From positions 11,154,622-11,218,621 of the forward strand of contig NC_049907.1 in assembly GCF_001411555.2 (NCBI RefSeq): a stretch of DNA of 64,000 nucleotides, in the 5' to 3' direction. Position numbers and translations under genes: made by a program. The notes beneath the pieces were generated by a model. That model made no database searches, was not told where the DNA came from, and worked only from the letters and a program-made list of their open reading frames with translations. This document shows positions 23,166 to 34,639 of this stretch, one piece after another. The stretch's first letter is position 1. Every line of letters begins with the position of its first letter. This DNA comes from Juglans regia. Its lineage: Eukaryota; Streptophyta; Magnoliopsida; Fagales; Juglandaceae.

Positions 23166-23633
23166 TATTAGTTCTAGTTCTTTTGGTTTATTTTTTGGAA
23201 GAATTAATATTCTTCTTCTTTTGGTTTTTTTTTTTTTTTCATTGGTTTATGTCAATATTTTTTTGATGTCTTTTGAGATCTTAGTGAACCAGTTTTGCAT
23301 GTTATATTCATTGCATTAAGCTGTAACTTAACACAGGTCACTAACATTGATACTTAAAAAAAAAAAACAGAAGACCCGACCCGACCCGGCACTGTGCCGG
23401 TCCAGCCCTACTAGCTACCAAGGTCATCCAATCAGCTGACCATGATGCATGGAATCCAGAATTCTGCAGCAACAATAATAAACATTACTGCAGAATTCTT
23501 TTTCGCGATTAACTCAAAAAATTAGTTGGAAAATTCTTTTTTGCGCTAGACAATTGCGGCTACAGTCTGGCGAGCAAATTTTCGCTAAAAATAATTTATA
23601 TCGGCGATTTATAGGTGTTTTGCGGCTACTGTC

Positions 23634-23648
23634 AAATTTCTTGTAGTG
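23634..23648. mobile_element. CACTA-type terminus, fragment
   Basis: AAATTTCTTGTAGTG is the reverse complement of CACTACAAGAAATTT, the common terminal sequence of plant CACTA (En/Spm) elements. The 150 bp to its left contain GCGGCTA/GCGATT motifs of a subterminal kind. No matching left terminus was found, so it is a fragment. Confidence 0.5.
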
Positions 23649-24463
23649 ACATTAATTTATAAGTGGGAATAATATCACAACCTAGAGAGAGTCGATCGCT
23701 TCATGCAACCATCAAAATTAGGTAAGTACGTGTTAACAAATGTTCTTGCTTACGGAATTACAAGGCCAAAAACATTAATAAAGGTTGAGTACAGGTATAA
23801 AGACTATCTGAGGTGTCTTTCCTTTGTTCTTTTGGATTGTAGCTAGCTTGACCTCCCAAGTTAAGCCATTGAATCCGAGATTTTTGCCTGAAAAAACTTT
23901 AATTCTTCCGCCCTTATTGCTGCAACGTAATATTCTACTGTATTTATTTTTTTATTTTTTTAAATATATATATATATATATATATATATTAGAGTGACTA
24001 GCTTCTAGCTAGGGTTATGGGGCAGGGACATGCAATCTCTGATTTTTAAACTTACCATCGTTTCATATATATAATCCATTGAACTTGAACTAGATTAATA
24101 TTATACTAATTTAGTGACGCCACTAATTTGATGCTTTTTTCAAAAAATGAAAGAAAACTTTTGATTAGATATGAGTCAGCATCCTAAGCTAAGAGGTGTC
24201 TTCTAGTTATGGTTAGAATCCAAAGTTATTTAACTGGTTATAAGTTGGTGGCCGGTCATGATCATATATGCTTTGGAAATAAAATATAAATTCTGTCAAA
24301 TGACTTTATATATATAAGTTAGCTAGCTCTCTCTTTAATTAATTTGCATATAATATATGGACTTAATTTTGAGTTTAATTAACTGCATGCTCACATAATT
24401 ATAAACCTAGCCTCTTAATTAATTTGTTGTGAGTTTATATTATGTATATAATATAACGGAGTG

Positions 24464-24681
24464 GTTTGGATTCAGAGATGAGTTAAGATGAGTTGAGATG
24501 GTTTGTGAACAGTAAAATAAAAATTGAATTATTTATTATATTTTGTGTGAAAATTTGAAAAATTTGCTTTGGAGTTTGAAAAAATTAAATTGTTTATTAT
24601 ATTTTGTGTGGAAATTTAAAAAAATTATAATTATGAGATAAGATGAATTGTGATGAGTTGAGGTCGGTTTTGAATGCAAAC
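24464..24681. mobile_element. MITE of the GAGATGAG family, copy 2
   Basis: A 218-bp block starting GTTTGGATTCAGAGATGAG and ending TTTTGAATGCAAAC, so the first ten or so bases are inverted at the other end. It has GATGAGTT/GATGAATT repeats inside both ends and an AT core with TTGAATTATTTATTATATTT as in the other copies. Confidence 0.6.
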
Positions 24682-25491
24682 AAAATCTCAATCATAATTC
24701 CACGCAAGAGAGAGAGAGGGTCCCTCTGGAGGTCCTATGTGTCGACCTGACACACCACCACACGCTGGACTGCAGCGTAATTGTGAAGTTACAAATTATC
24801 ATGGCCTGCATTGGACACAATCATATTTTTGTTGCTCATTTTTGGTCTACTATATATATATATATAATATATAATGGGCTGGAACTAATTCGATAAAATT
24901 AGCAATTTTTTATTATGGAAATTTGTTAGATCAGCTTCAATCGAGCCACATACGTACATTGAAAGAAGAAGAAGAAATAAAGATACCAGTTTAATTACAG
25001 TACTCATGTTCGTAATTTTGTGGCTAGAACATGAGCAGCATGAGCAGTTCGCATGCTGTTGGCTACGTAGACCGACGTACGTTGTAGTAGTTTAGTAGAT
25101 CGATATTATTATAACCATACAGGCCGTTTAGACACACTTTGAACAGGATTTCAATAATTAATTAAGCCCCATTAATCATGTAAATAAATCCAACATGCAT
25201 CATCTGCAATTACATTGATATTATTTTGCAGCCAGATCTGATCTGTCTGAACACCGCATGTATGCATGCTGAATCGATCCCACATGAATCGTACCACTGT
25301 AATCAAATTCATGTAGTACAATTGGTGATTAGTGATTCTTAATCGGAAAATTTTTGTCAGTTTATAATAATTAAGTGCAATTCAGAACCAGATAAAAGGT
25401 TAATGATAATAAATACGAAAAAATAACAGTAATTTAAGTAACTAAAACAATGTAATAGAATAGGAGGGAAACACATAACATGCAAAACGGT

Positions 25492-25512
25492 TAGCTAGCT
25501 AGCTAGCTAGCT
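25492..25512 (+). repeat. (TAGC)n microsatellite
   Basis: Five TAGC units in a row in the laccase upstream region. Confidence 0.9.
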
Positions 25513-26321
25513 TAGCATGCTTTGGGAAAATATATCCTGTAGATTTTTGCTTTAAGAAAAGAGAGGGTATATATAAACTACTAGGAATAATAAGAACGAC
25601 AGCAGCTTTGGGAAAATCCTGATCATGTCTAATGATCCAGGTACAAATTAAAGGTGGCTGGGTTGGGGATGAGAAGGCGTGCGCCAGCTTTGCTTATGAT
25701 TGAGTGGAAGAAACATGTCTAATAAAAACACAACATATAAAACCCATTCTTTATTGACCTTTTGCCTCGTATGAGTACTATGTGCATAAAGTAAAAATAA
25801 AAAGATCGTTCGTTTTTTGGGGGGAGTCTTTTCAATGCTTTTATCGACCCTTCATATCTCGTGATCTCTCTCTACACAAAGACACAAAGAAACAAAAGTG
25901 AACTGCTCCAGATCAGTAGAAATGTCAAGACATTAAAGAGCGTGCCATCATTCATGGTCACCCTAATATTATGTCTCATTTGGATGGGAATTATCAGGGT
26001 TGGTAACCAAATACGAAAAACTAAAGGTACTGCAGCTGAGTTTTATAGTTTGAAAGCCAGGTTCTGTCGATCAATTAAGGTCATAGTTTTCATGAAAAAT
26101 ATATAATTACAGTATACAATGTCTATTTTTTTGGAGAAATAAAAGTAAAGGAAAAAGATTATGCATGTAGTATAATTATTAAGTTGGTTACAAAGAGAAC
26201 AGGACACCATGTAGCTGTCATGGTGGGCTTTTGACATAGTCTTAAGAAGCTGGTGTGCTTATTTTATCAGTCAAATGATATGATTTCTCAGGGAAAATGT
26301 GTCAGAAAGGAAAAGAAGATA

Positions 26322-26326
<5 letters not shown>

Positions 26327-26356
<30 letters not shown>
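26327..26356 (+). repeat. (AG)15 microsatellite
   Basis: Fifteen AG units about 250 bp upstream of the laccase start codon. Plant promoters and leaders often carry GA/CT tracts; no function is shown here. Confidence 0.9.
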
Positions 26357-26359
<3 letters not shown>

Positions 26360-26511
26360 CTTCCCCACATAGGTTTTCACATTAGATAATCACGCCCCCA
26401 ACACTTATTATCACCAATCCATGTTAGAGGAATCATGAAAGCTGAAAAACATTATACAATTACTATGCAAACCCCTGTGAATAAATAAAATAAGACAACA
26501 TTTGCACTCTC

Positions 26512-26609
26512 AATAATAAATAAAGGCTCCTCTTCACTCCCCCTCATCTAGCTCTTCAATCCATCTCTCTCTTTCTCTCTCTCGCTCTCTCTCTCTGGTG
26601 TGTGGAAAA
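26512..26609 (+). promoter_or_regulatory. Laccase core promoter and CT-rich leader
   Basis: AATAATAAATAAAG near 26512-26525 is the best TATA-like stretch ahead of the start codon. It is followed about 30 bp on by CTCCTCTTCACTCCCCC and a CT-rich tract (CTCTCTCTTTCTCTC, 26560-26597) that would be 5' UTR. The start codon context is GTGGAAAAATGGCC, with A at -3 and G at +4, a good plant context. The transcription start is inferred. Confidence 0.35.
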
Positions 26610-29438
26610 ATGGCCAACTTAGCCACTTCAGTACTTATGCTATGGTTAAGCTTGGTATCTTATTCTTACATTGTGCATGTCACGGCACAATGGTCTAGTG
26701 GATGCTCAACCAGGTTCTATGATTTCAAGGTCACTGCCAGTACTATATATTGCTACACACACACACTTCATCGATCGTGATCTCCTGCTTCTAGACTAAT
26801 TCACTGTTTATGTGTTCTTCTCTATATATAAAATTTCGGGCTGGTTTGTTATTGAAGGTAACTTTTAATGACATACACATGATGCATACAGGTTCAAAGC
26901 ATGAGAATCACAAAACTTTGCAACACCAGGAACATCGTCACAGTGAACAGAATATTTCCAGGACCAGTGATATATGCCCAAGAAGATGATAGAATTATTG
27001 TCAAAATTACAAATGAGACACCATACAACACTACAATCCACTGGTAAAAACCCTAATGCTTTCCCCTCAATTTCAAAAAATGGCAACCGCACCTTTTAAA
27101 GACAGTACGTCCCGTATATTATATCAGTGCTGATTTATATGAATCTTCCTTCGTTTTCTTTGGCTATATATAATATTCTAACAATTAAGGCACGGAATAA
27201 GACAAAGACTATCCTGCTGGTTCGACGGGCCTTCGTACATTACACAATGTCCAATTCAGGCTGGACAGTCTTTCACGTATGAGTTCACAATGGTGCAGCA
27301 AAAGGGAACCTTTTTCTGGCACGCTCATGTTTCTTGGCTCAGGGCTACAGTTTATGGTGCTTTTGTGGTATATCCTAAAACTGGGGTTCCTTTCCCATTT
27401 AAGGACCCGTATGAGGAGCATATCATAATCCTAGGTAATTAGATCTTCTAATACTATTCTCAGAGCCATTCTTTTGTCATTTGGTTTTGGTGTTGAATGA
27501 AACAAGCTTGCTTCAATTCTGATTCTTATTTAGCATGTTTGGATAACGTGCTTTGGAATTAATATGAACATTAGGGGAATATTGGAATCAGGACGTGGTA
27601 GAACTTGAGCTCAACACCACAGCAAGCGGTGGAAGTCCTCCGGTGGCTGATGCTTATACAATTAATGGTCACCCTGGCCCAAACTACAATTGCTCCAACA
27701 ATGGTACTCAAAGTTTTGAATAGTAATCATATAATTCACTTATAACTGGCTTTTTAAACAGAATTTAGTGTCACTTACACAGTGTTTAAAATCTGTTTGC
27801 AAGCACTTTATATTCACATACTAAACATACCGAAGATGTCATGAAAGCTCATGATCACGTCAGTTAGTATACAAAGATATTGGCGTTTTGACTCTCTTTT
27901 TTATAATTGTAATGAATACTTCCCTAATAAGTGGTGTTTTATACCCATAAACAAGTACATAGCATAACTCTTTCACGCATAGATAATGTATAATTAAGTA
28001 TCTCACGACACATTCAATAAATAGCAGAAAAAAGTAAATCAACTTTTATTATTGCTTTTTTTTTTTTTTTTTTTGACCTATATGATTGTGACCAAGTGAG
28101 AGGACATAAAGCTAGACCTTGTGCGACACACCATAATTTAACCTATCAAATTTGTGGTTAGCTAGATATATGTGCGTATATACCTATATATATATATGCA
28201 TAAATCATAATTCTCTTTCCTTATGATCTGATCAAAGAATATGAATGCGGAATTATATTTCAGATGTGTATAAGATCGATGTGGTTCCCGGGAAGACGTA
28301 TCTGTTAAGGCTGATTAACGCAGGCTTAAACTCGGAGAACTTTTTTGCAATTGCTAATCACAAACTAACCATTGTTGAAGCTGATGCTGAATACACAAAG
28401 CCATTCACCACAGACCGTGTGATGCTTGGACCAGGCCAGACCATAAACGTCCTTGTCACTGCAGATCAGCCAATAGAAAAGTATTCCATGGCAATGGGGC
28501 CCTACAGTTCTGCAAAAGGTGCTGCATTCCAAAATATATTAGCCATTGCCCATTTCCAATACTCAGGTGCTGTAACTAATAGTGTATTTTTACCTGCTCA
28601 ACTCCCAAGAGTGGGTGATAATCTTGCTGTCAAGACTGTCATGGATGGGCTAAGGAGCCTGAATAAGGTGAATGTTCCTAAAGAAATTGACACAAACTTA
28701 TTCATCACCATTGGACTAAATGTCCAAAGATGTCATTCCAAGACACCCAAGCAAAATTGTCAAGGCCTTAACAATGGGGTCATGGCGGCATCCATGAACA
28801 ACATAAGCTTTATAAAGCCCAGGATTTCGCTTTTGGAAGCTTACTATAGAAAGATTAATGGTTCTTTTACTGACGACTTTCCTGGGGTACCCATAGAGTA
28901 CTATGACTTTGTAAATGGAGCACCTAATAATATTCCCAACAACACACAGTCCTTGAATGGGACTAGGGTCATGGTCCTGGAATATGGGACCAGAGTGCAG
29001 CTGATTTTGCAGGACACTGGGACAGTCACCACTGAGAACCACCCAATTCATCTCCATGGCTTTAGCTTCTATGTTGTAGGGTATGGCAGTGGGAACTATG
29101 ATCCACAAACTGCAAATTTCAACTTGGTTGATCCACCTTACATGAACACCATTGGAGTTCCTGTAGGTGGATGGACTGCAATTAGATTTGTCTCTGACAA
29201 TCCAGGTAAAGATTGTTGGTTTTTCTTCTCTTTTTTTTTTTTTTTTTAATTTTTTAATTAATATTAAATACGTATATATGTGTGTGTGTGGCTACAACTT
29301 TTTGCAGGGGTTTGGTTCATGCATTGTCACTTAGATGTACATCAGTCGTGGGGATTAGGCACAGCTTTCATCGTGAAGAATGGGAAAGGAAATCTGGAGA
29401 CACTTCCTCACCCTCCGGCAGACCTGCCGCGGTGCTAA
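26610..29438 (+). CDS. Laccase (multicopper oxidase), six exons, 572 aa
   Basis: Exons: 26610-26729, 26892-27043, 27190-27434, 27575-27703, 28264-29205, 29308-29438. All five introns are GT-AG and the sum is 1719 bp (572 codons plus TAA), the usual plant laccase length. Residues 1-26 look like a secretion signal (hydrophobic [14 protein letters not shown]). Copper ligands: TIHWHG and FFWHAH in the first cupredoxin domain, HPIHLHGF and [12 protein letters not shown] in the third. The axial position ten residues after the ligand Cys is Leu. Also seen are [11 protein letters not shown] and several N-x-S/T sites. Such enzymes are secreted to the cell wall and use O2 to oxidise monolignols or flavonoids. 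I cannot assign substrate or subclade with confidence; DVHQSWGLG and FYDFKVQ suggest a member outside the main lignin clade. Confidence 0.95.
28313..28333 (+). promoter_or_regulatory. Position of miR397 site in related laccases, poorly conserved
   Basis: In many plant laccases miR397 pairs with the codons for the LINAAL(N) motif. The same codons here read ATTAACGCAGGCTTAAACTC. By my recollection of the miR397 target this leaves about nine mismatches of twenty, many in the centre, so regulation by miR397 looks unlikely. This rests on memory of the miRNA and is inference. Confidence 0.35.
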
Positions 29439-29569
29439 ACTGCATTTAGATAATTCAGAAATCTCACTAATCAATCAACTATTGTGTAATGTCTGCAAGG
29501 TTGATCCATTTCTTTTAGAACATGTAATTGTGGTTCTGATCAAAGAGCAAACAGATTAATTTGATGATC

Positions 29570-29575
29570 AATAAA
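29570..29575 (+). terminator. Laccase poly(A) signal
   Basis: AATAAA 132 bp after the stop codon, in a T/A-rich 3' UTR. It is the first canonical signal downstream. Confidence 0.5.
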
Positions 29576-29839
29576 ACTGCAAAAGTTAATTTTCCTTTTG
29601 TTCTTTGAGCAATAATGTACATGCAACTTTTTTAATTACAACTCTGTTTTAGATGAAAGGCCATTATGAAAAATTCTAAATTCTAACATAAATAAAAAAA
29701 TAAAAAAAATAGTTGTATAGTTAGTAGTAACTAGTAATCCATTGCACAGTAATCCATCGCTCAGCATCAGGCTTGGAATAATGTTGATTAATTAGTAGTT
29801 AAGAGATTGATGCAATTAGTATTTGACTGGAACCTTGGC
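29576..29839. other. Short spacer between laccase and Copia element
   Basis: AT-rich sequence with no feature recognised. A 5-bp duplication for the Copia element that follows was looked for here and not found. Confidence 0.4.
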
Positions 29840-30229
29840 TGTTTATTACATAGTATGCATCCAGCCCAAGTTCAAGATGTCAAAGCCCACAAGCAAAATA
29901 TTCAAGCCTAGAATGAAGCAACACCAGATACAGATTGCTCAGTCACAACACAGAAATGGAAAAGGAAATCACTTATTCATTTTTTCTTTCCTCTACACAT
30001 TTAATTGTTATTTTATTTGTTATAAATACTTTCCCTTTTCTAATGAGTTGTATTCTATACTAAGAATATTTTTCTGTTGGTTTGTTGAGATGGACGTGTA
30101 TATGAAGACCTGAGCACTGTACATTCCTTATGCAATTACAGAAAGATTCTACACAGTCTTGCAACTCCTTCCATGTGAAAACTCTATGCACATTTTGTGC
30201 ATTTACTTCTCTTCTTTTAGTTCCTTACA
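29840..30229 (+). repeat. Copia 5' LTR
   Basis: Starts TGTTTATTACATAGTATGCA and ends TTCCTTACA just before the PBS. It contains GAGCACTGTACATTCCTTAT and a CTTCTCTTCTTTTAG end. Paired with 33609-33997. Confidence 0.85.
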
Positions 30230-30241
30230 TGGTAACAGAGC
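30230..30241 (+). other. Primer binding site of Copia element
   Basis: TGGTAACAGAGC directly follows the 5' LTR. It matches the initiator-Met tRNA complement TGGTATCAGAGC with one change. Confidence 0.8.
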
Positions 30242-30257
30242 TTGAGAGATAATTTCC

Positions 30258-30640
30258 ATGGCTGATTTTCATGAAAATTCTGATAGTTCTTCCTCCACTC
30301 ACTCTGACTCTTCTTCTCTTCGTACAAACCCAACATCAAACACCTTCCGTGCTAACACCATGGCACGTTATTTGAACTTCACTGACCACGGCAACCCTTT
30401 TCGGCTTGACAACGGCGACAATTGCGATTCTTGTCACCGACCTTCTCACTGCTGATAACTACACCACCTGGTCAAGAGTAATGTGTCACGCCCTTCGTGC
30501 CAAGAATAAGCTGGGTTTTATCACCAGCGACTTCCCACGCCCAACTGACCATGCCTGCTTTTTTTCTCTGATGTTTGTTTCATTCAGGACCTTGTCTCTT
30601 GGACAACGATTGGGAAGGGTGAAGTGAGGAATGACCTATA
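30258..30640 (+). pseudogene. Copia gag N-terminal fragment
   Basis: Begins MADFHENSDSSSSTHSDSSS, then after a frameshift LLTADNYTTWSRVMCHALRA and KNKLGFITSDFPRPTD, the conserved N-terminal part of plant Copia gag. The remainder of gag, its zinc knuckle and the protease are absent. At about 30650 the sequence goes directly to a pre-integrase spacer. Confidence 0.7.
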
Positions 30641-30659
30641 TCACCTCTTACATATTGCA

Positions 30660-33600
30660 GTTTACTCTTCAAGCTTAGCTGACAAAGTTTCACAGTTTTC
30701 ACAAACTTTTTCTAAAATTTCAACTTCTGTTTTGAGTAATATTGCTGATAATGACCTTTGACATTGTCGCCTAGGTCATCTTTCTTTTCAATGTCTCAGT
30801 TTAATTCCTGATCTCATTGTAAAGAACAATATTTCATCTCTTAATAGAAAGCCTTGTTGCATTTGCCCTTTAGCTACATTACATCGTCTTCCTTTCCCTA
30901 CTAGTCACCATAAAACTTCTCATTCTTTTGAATTGATACATTGCGATCTCTGGGGACCCTTTTCCACCACTGCATATGATGGATCAAAATTTTTCTTAAC
31001 CATAATTGATGAATTTACCTGTACCACATGGTTGCATCTCCTTAAACAGAAGTCTGAAACCAGAAAATGCATAGAATCATTCACCAATTTGATTGAGACT
31101 CAATTTAACCTTAAAATCAAAATCTTAAAAAATGATAATGGGAGTGAATTTCACATAACTGATTTTTTCAATACAAAAGGTATTATTCACCAGAAAAGGT
31201 TGTGTTACCACCCCCCCAACAAAACGACATTGTAGAAAGGAAACACCAACATTTGTTGAATGTTGCTCGAGCATTAAGATTTCAAGCTGGTCTTCCACTT
31301 CAATATTGGAATGATTGTATCCTCACAGCCACTTACCCCATAAATAGAACACCCTGCCCAATTCTTCAAAACAAAACCCCATATGAGCTCTTATTTAATC
31401 CACCTCCAACTTATGCTCACATGAAAATTTTTTGTTCCCTATGTTTTGCATCAACACTTGCTCATGGTAGAAAAAGTTTGATCCTAGAGGTCGTATATGT
31501 AGATTTCTTGGCTATCATTTAGCATTAAAGGTTACAAGTTACTTGACCTTGAGACCTAAACCATTTTTATTTCTAGAGATGTTGTGTTTCATGAATCCAT
31601 TTTTCCCTTTCATTCTTTGTCTACTCCATCACATTCCACTGACAATACTCTAGTTTTTACTAAACCTTTGCCTGACTTATTTCAATTTCCAACCTCTCCT
31701 TCCTATTCTTTTCCTTCCCCTTCTACAAATTCTGCTCCCTTTCCTTCCATCCCTACTTTTTCTGATTCCACCAATAACTTAGCTCATTCTTCTTCCATTC
31801 TTCCTAATCCCAACACCCCATACTTCTTCTTCCATTCCACCAACAACTCCTCAACTCCCTCTTCGCAGATCCACTAGGCAAAGAAGAGCACCACAATATT
31901 TGCAAGATTTACACTACGCACAGGCCTCCCTCAACAACCCCACCCAATTGCTACCCGAGAGTTCTACAGTTAAACCTAGTACTTCTCAATCCCTCACAAA
32001 ATTTATTTCATACCAAAAATTTACCCCTTCATTTACTGCTTTTTCCACATCTATTTCTATTGTTTCTGAGCCATCTACTTACAAGCAAGCAATACAACAT
32101 CCTGACTGGTGTAAAGCCATGGAAACTGAGCTGAATGCCTTATAACAAAATCAGACTTGGGTCATCACTGATTTGCCACCAGGTAAACAATCTATTGATT
32201 GTAAGTATGTTTACAAAATCAAATTTCATTCTGATGACTCCATTGAAAGGTTGAAAGCAAGACTTGTGGCAAAGGGGTTTACACAACAAAAATGCATCGA
32301 CTATATCGAAACTTTTTCTTCAGTTGCAAAATTAGTGACAGTTCGAGTGCTTCTTTCTATGGCAGCAGTAAAGGGATGGTCCTTACATCAACTTGACGTT
32401 CAAAACACATTTCTTCATAGTGATTTGGAAGAAAATATATATAAGAAGAAACCTCCTGGTTACAATAAAAGACAACCTCATCAGGTATGAAAGCTGATTA
32501 AGAGTCTTTATGGCCTTAAACAAGCCTCAAGACAATGGTATTCCAAGTTTTCTACTTCTTTAATTGCTTTTGGTTTTGAGCAATCAAAATTTGACTATAG
32601 TCTCTTCACAAAACTTGATGGTGCTTCATTCACTGCATTATTAGTGTACGTTGACGACATTATTGTTGTTGAAAATTGTTCAACATCCATTGCATCTCTT
32701 AAACAATTCTTGCATACTCACTTTCATATCAAAGACCTTGGTTGCTTGCGTTATTTTCTTGGGTTCGAAGTTGTAAGATCTTCCAAAGGGATACATATAT
32801 CTCAAAGAAAGTATGGCATACTTTCATATTCGGGTCAACTTGGTTGCAAGCCACTCAAGCTACCTCATGAGCAAAATTTGAAACTGAACAAAGCATATGG
32901 ACAGCCCCTTTCTGACCCTAGTTCATATAGAAGGCTCATTGGATGGTTGTTGTATCTTACCATCATACGGCCAGACATCTCCTATGCAATCCAACTTTTG
33001 AGTCAATTCATGGGTCAGCCCACAACTTCACACCAGTCAGCAGCCAATAAAGTTCTCAGATATCTAAAAAGTGCCCCTGGTCAAGGCATTTTATTATCAT
33101 CTACATCTACATCTCAGTTATAGCTTCGAGTTTATTGTGATTCTGATTGGGCTTCATGCCCTGACACACATCGCTCCACAACATGTTACTGTATCCTTCT
33201 TGGTAAATCTCTTGTGTCATGGAAATCAAATAAACAATCTGTGGTATCTCGATCCTCGGCTGAAGCTGAGTATCGTTCTATGGCATCCACTTGTTCTAAG
33301 CTAACTTTGATAGACATTTACTCACTGATTTGAGGGTACAACATCCACAAGCTGCCTTACTTTTTTGTGACAATCAAGTAACCCTACACATTGCTGCCAA
33401 CCCGATTTTTCACAAGAGAACCAAGCACATTGAGCTTGATTGTAACCTTATCCAAGATAAGATTTAAGAAAGTAGCATCATCACTTCTCACATTGCTTCT
33501 CAATCTCAAATAGCCGACATTTTCACCAAGGCATTGCTTGCATATCTTCTCCACCTGCATTTGTCCAAGATGGGAATAGTGAATCTCGATTCTCCATCTA
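30660..33600 (+). pseudogene. Copia pol: integrase, RT, RNase H, with stops
   Basis: GAG-pre-integrase HCRLGHLSFQCLSLIPD with the CCIC cysteines at 30755-30875. Integrase: HCDLWGPF (Asp), KNDNGSEF (Asp), [13 protein letters not shown] (Glu), then [12 protein letters not shown] Ser/Pro-rich linker follows. RT: KYVYKIKFHSDDSIERLKAR, HQLDVQNTFLHSDLEENIY, LYGLKQASRQWYSK, VYVDDIIVV (catalytic YVDD, 32646-32672). RNase [61 protein letters not shown]. Stops fall mainly where Trp or Gln is expected (e.g. before HCRLGH and after QPHQV). Confidence 0.9.
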
Positions 33601-33608
33601 GTGGGAGG

Positions 33609-33997
33609 CTATTACATAGTATGCATCCAACCCAAGTTCAAGATGTCAAAGCCCACAAGCAAATTATTCAAGCCCAAAATGAAGCAACACCAAATACAGA
33701 TTGCTCGGTCACAACACAAAGAAATGGAAAAGGATAATCACTTATTCATTTGTTCTTTCCTCTACACATTTAATTGTTATTTTATTTTTTGTAAATACTT
33801 TCTCTTTTCTAATGAGCTGTATTTTATACTGGGAATATTTTCTGTTAATTTGTTGAGATGGATGTGTATATGAGGACTTGAGCACTGTACATCCCTTATG
33901 CAATTACAAAAAGATTCTACACAGTTTTACAGCTCCTCCCGTGTGAAAACTCTCTGCACATGTTGTGCCTTTTCTTCTCTTCTTTTGGTTCCTTACA
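33609..33997 (+). repeat. Copia 3' LTR
   Basis: Second LTR copy, preceded by the purine-rich AGTGGGAGG and ending CCTTACA as the 5' LTR does. Its start has CTATTACATAG where the 5' LTR has TGTTTATTACATAG, so the terminal TG is altered. Confidence 0.85.
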
Positions 33998-34077
33998 CCG
34001 TCTCTACTTTGGCAGTATTAATTGTCATGGGGGCAACAACCCCCAACTAAAAAACATTAATTTATAGGAGCCTAATG

Positions 34078-34276
34078 CCTCGTTTGTTTTATAGATGAGA
34101 TGTGTTGAAATAAAAGTTGAAATTTGAATAAAATATTATTCGAATATATTTTTTTAATATTATTATAATTGTTTTAGGATTTGAAAAAATTGAATTGATT
34201 ATTTTATTTTATGTGAGAATTTAGAAAAGTTGTAATAATTAGATGAGATGAAAATTTTTGTGAAAATGAATTGAGG
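34078..34276. mobile_element. MITE of the GAGATGAG family, copy 3
   Basis: Begins CCTCGTTTGTTTTATAGATG and carries the same AT core as copy 1, including ATATATTTTTTTAATATTAT and GATTTGAAAAAATTGAATTG. The right terminus is degenerate (GAATTGAGG). Confidence 0.6.
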
Positions 34277-34639
34277 CATAAGTCGTATCATGCATGACGC
34301 GGATTAGGTTAATTTTAGAGAGATGGCTTCAGCACTCTGATGTATCACACGTCTTCTCAGCCTCCCCTGCTCGGTTTACTGCGTGACCCAAAATTGATCA
34401 GGCCTTAGGATTTGAAATCTTCGGACATGTTTGGTTAGTAAAAATTTTGATTTTTTTTTTTTTTTAAATTGAGATGTGTTTTGTATTAGATTTTTTGAAA
34501 GTTTGAAAGGAAAATAAAGAACCGTTTGGATAAAGATTTCATAAGATATGGTTTGTATTTGGGGTTTGTAAAAGTGAGTAGGCGGATTTGAAATTTTGTT
34601 TGAATAAGATTTTTGGTTAATTGCAAAATTAGTCTCTGT

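Larger units (their letters stand above)
20919..23410. mobile_element. Non-autonomous hAT element with exact 8-bp duplication
   Basis: CTAGCTAC occurs immediately outside both ends (20911-20918 and 23411-23418), the 8-bp duplication typical of hAT transposons. The element starts TAGGGCTGTGCA and its right end, reverse-complemented, starts TAGGGCTGGACC, so the terminal TAGGGCTG is a perfect inverted pair. Subterminal repeats of AACCCG/CCCGACC/CGGGT lie at both ends (about 20935-21060 and 23370-23400). There is no hAT transposase (no BED finger or dimerisation motif). The interior holds a gene-like leader with a (CT)n tract, a minus-strand 80-codon ORF and three SINE fragments. Confidence 0.85.
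23411..26430. other. Intergenic spacer upstream of laccase
   Basis: About 3 kb without recognisable genes. It holds a CACTA-like terminus (23634-23648), a (TA)n tract (about 23963-23989), a GAGATGAG-family MITE (24464-24681), (TAGC)n at 25492-25512 and (AG)15 at 26327-26356. The open frame at 25861-26106 has no protein-like signature I recognise. Confidence 0.5.
29840..33997 (+). mobile_element. Ty1/Copia LTR retrotransposon with both LTRs
   Basis: A 4.2-kb element: 5' LTR 29840-30229, PBS, broken gag, pol, polypurine AGTGGGAGG at 33600-33608, and 3' LTR 33609-33997. The two LTRs are about 390 bp and roughly 90% alike by eye, so the insertion is old. The internal order (GAG-pre-integrase, integrase, RT, RNase H) is Copia. 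Most of gag and all of the protease are missing, and pol has several stops. No 5-bp duplication is visible (CTTGGC on the left, CCGTC on the right). It lies about 400 bp downstream of laccase in the same orientation. Confidence 0.9.

Noticed and set aside
28716..29108. 130-aa minus-strand ORF inside laccase
   Set aside because: Shadow of laccase exon 5.
30230..30241. tRNA-Met-like sequence
   Set aside because: It is a primer binding site (reverse-complement of the tRNA 3' end) next to an LTR, not a tRNA gene. No tRNA or rRNA gene was recognised anywhere in the window.
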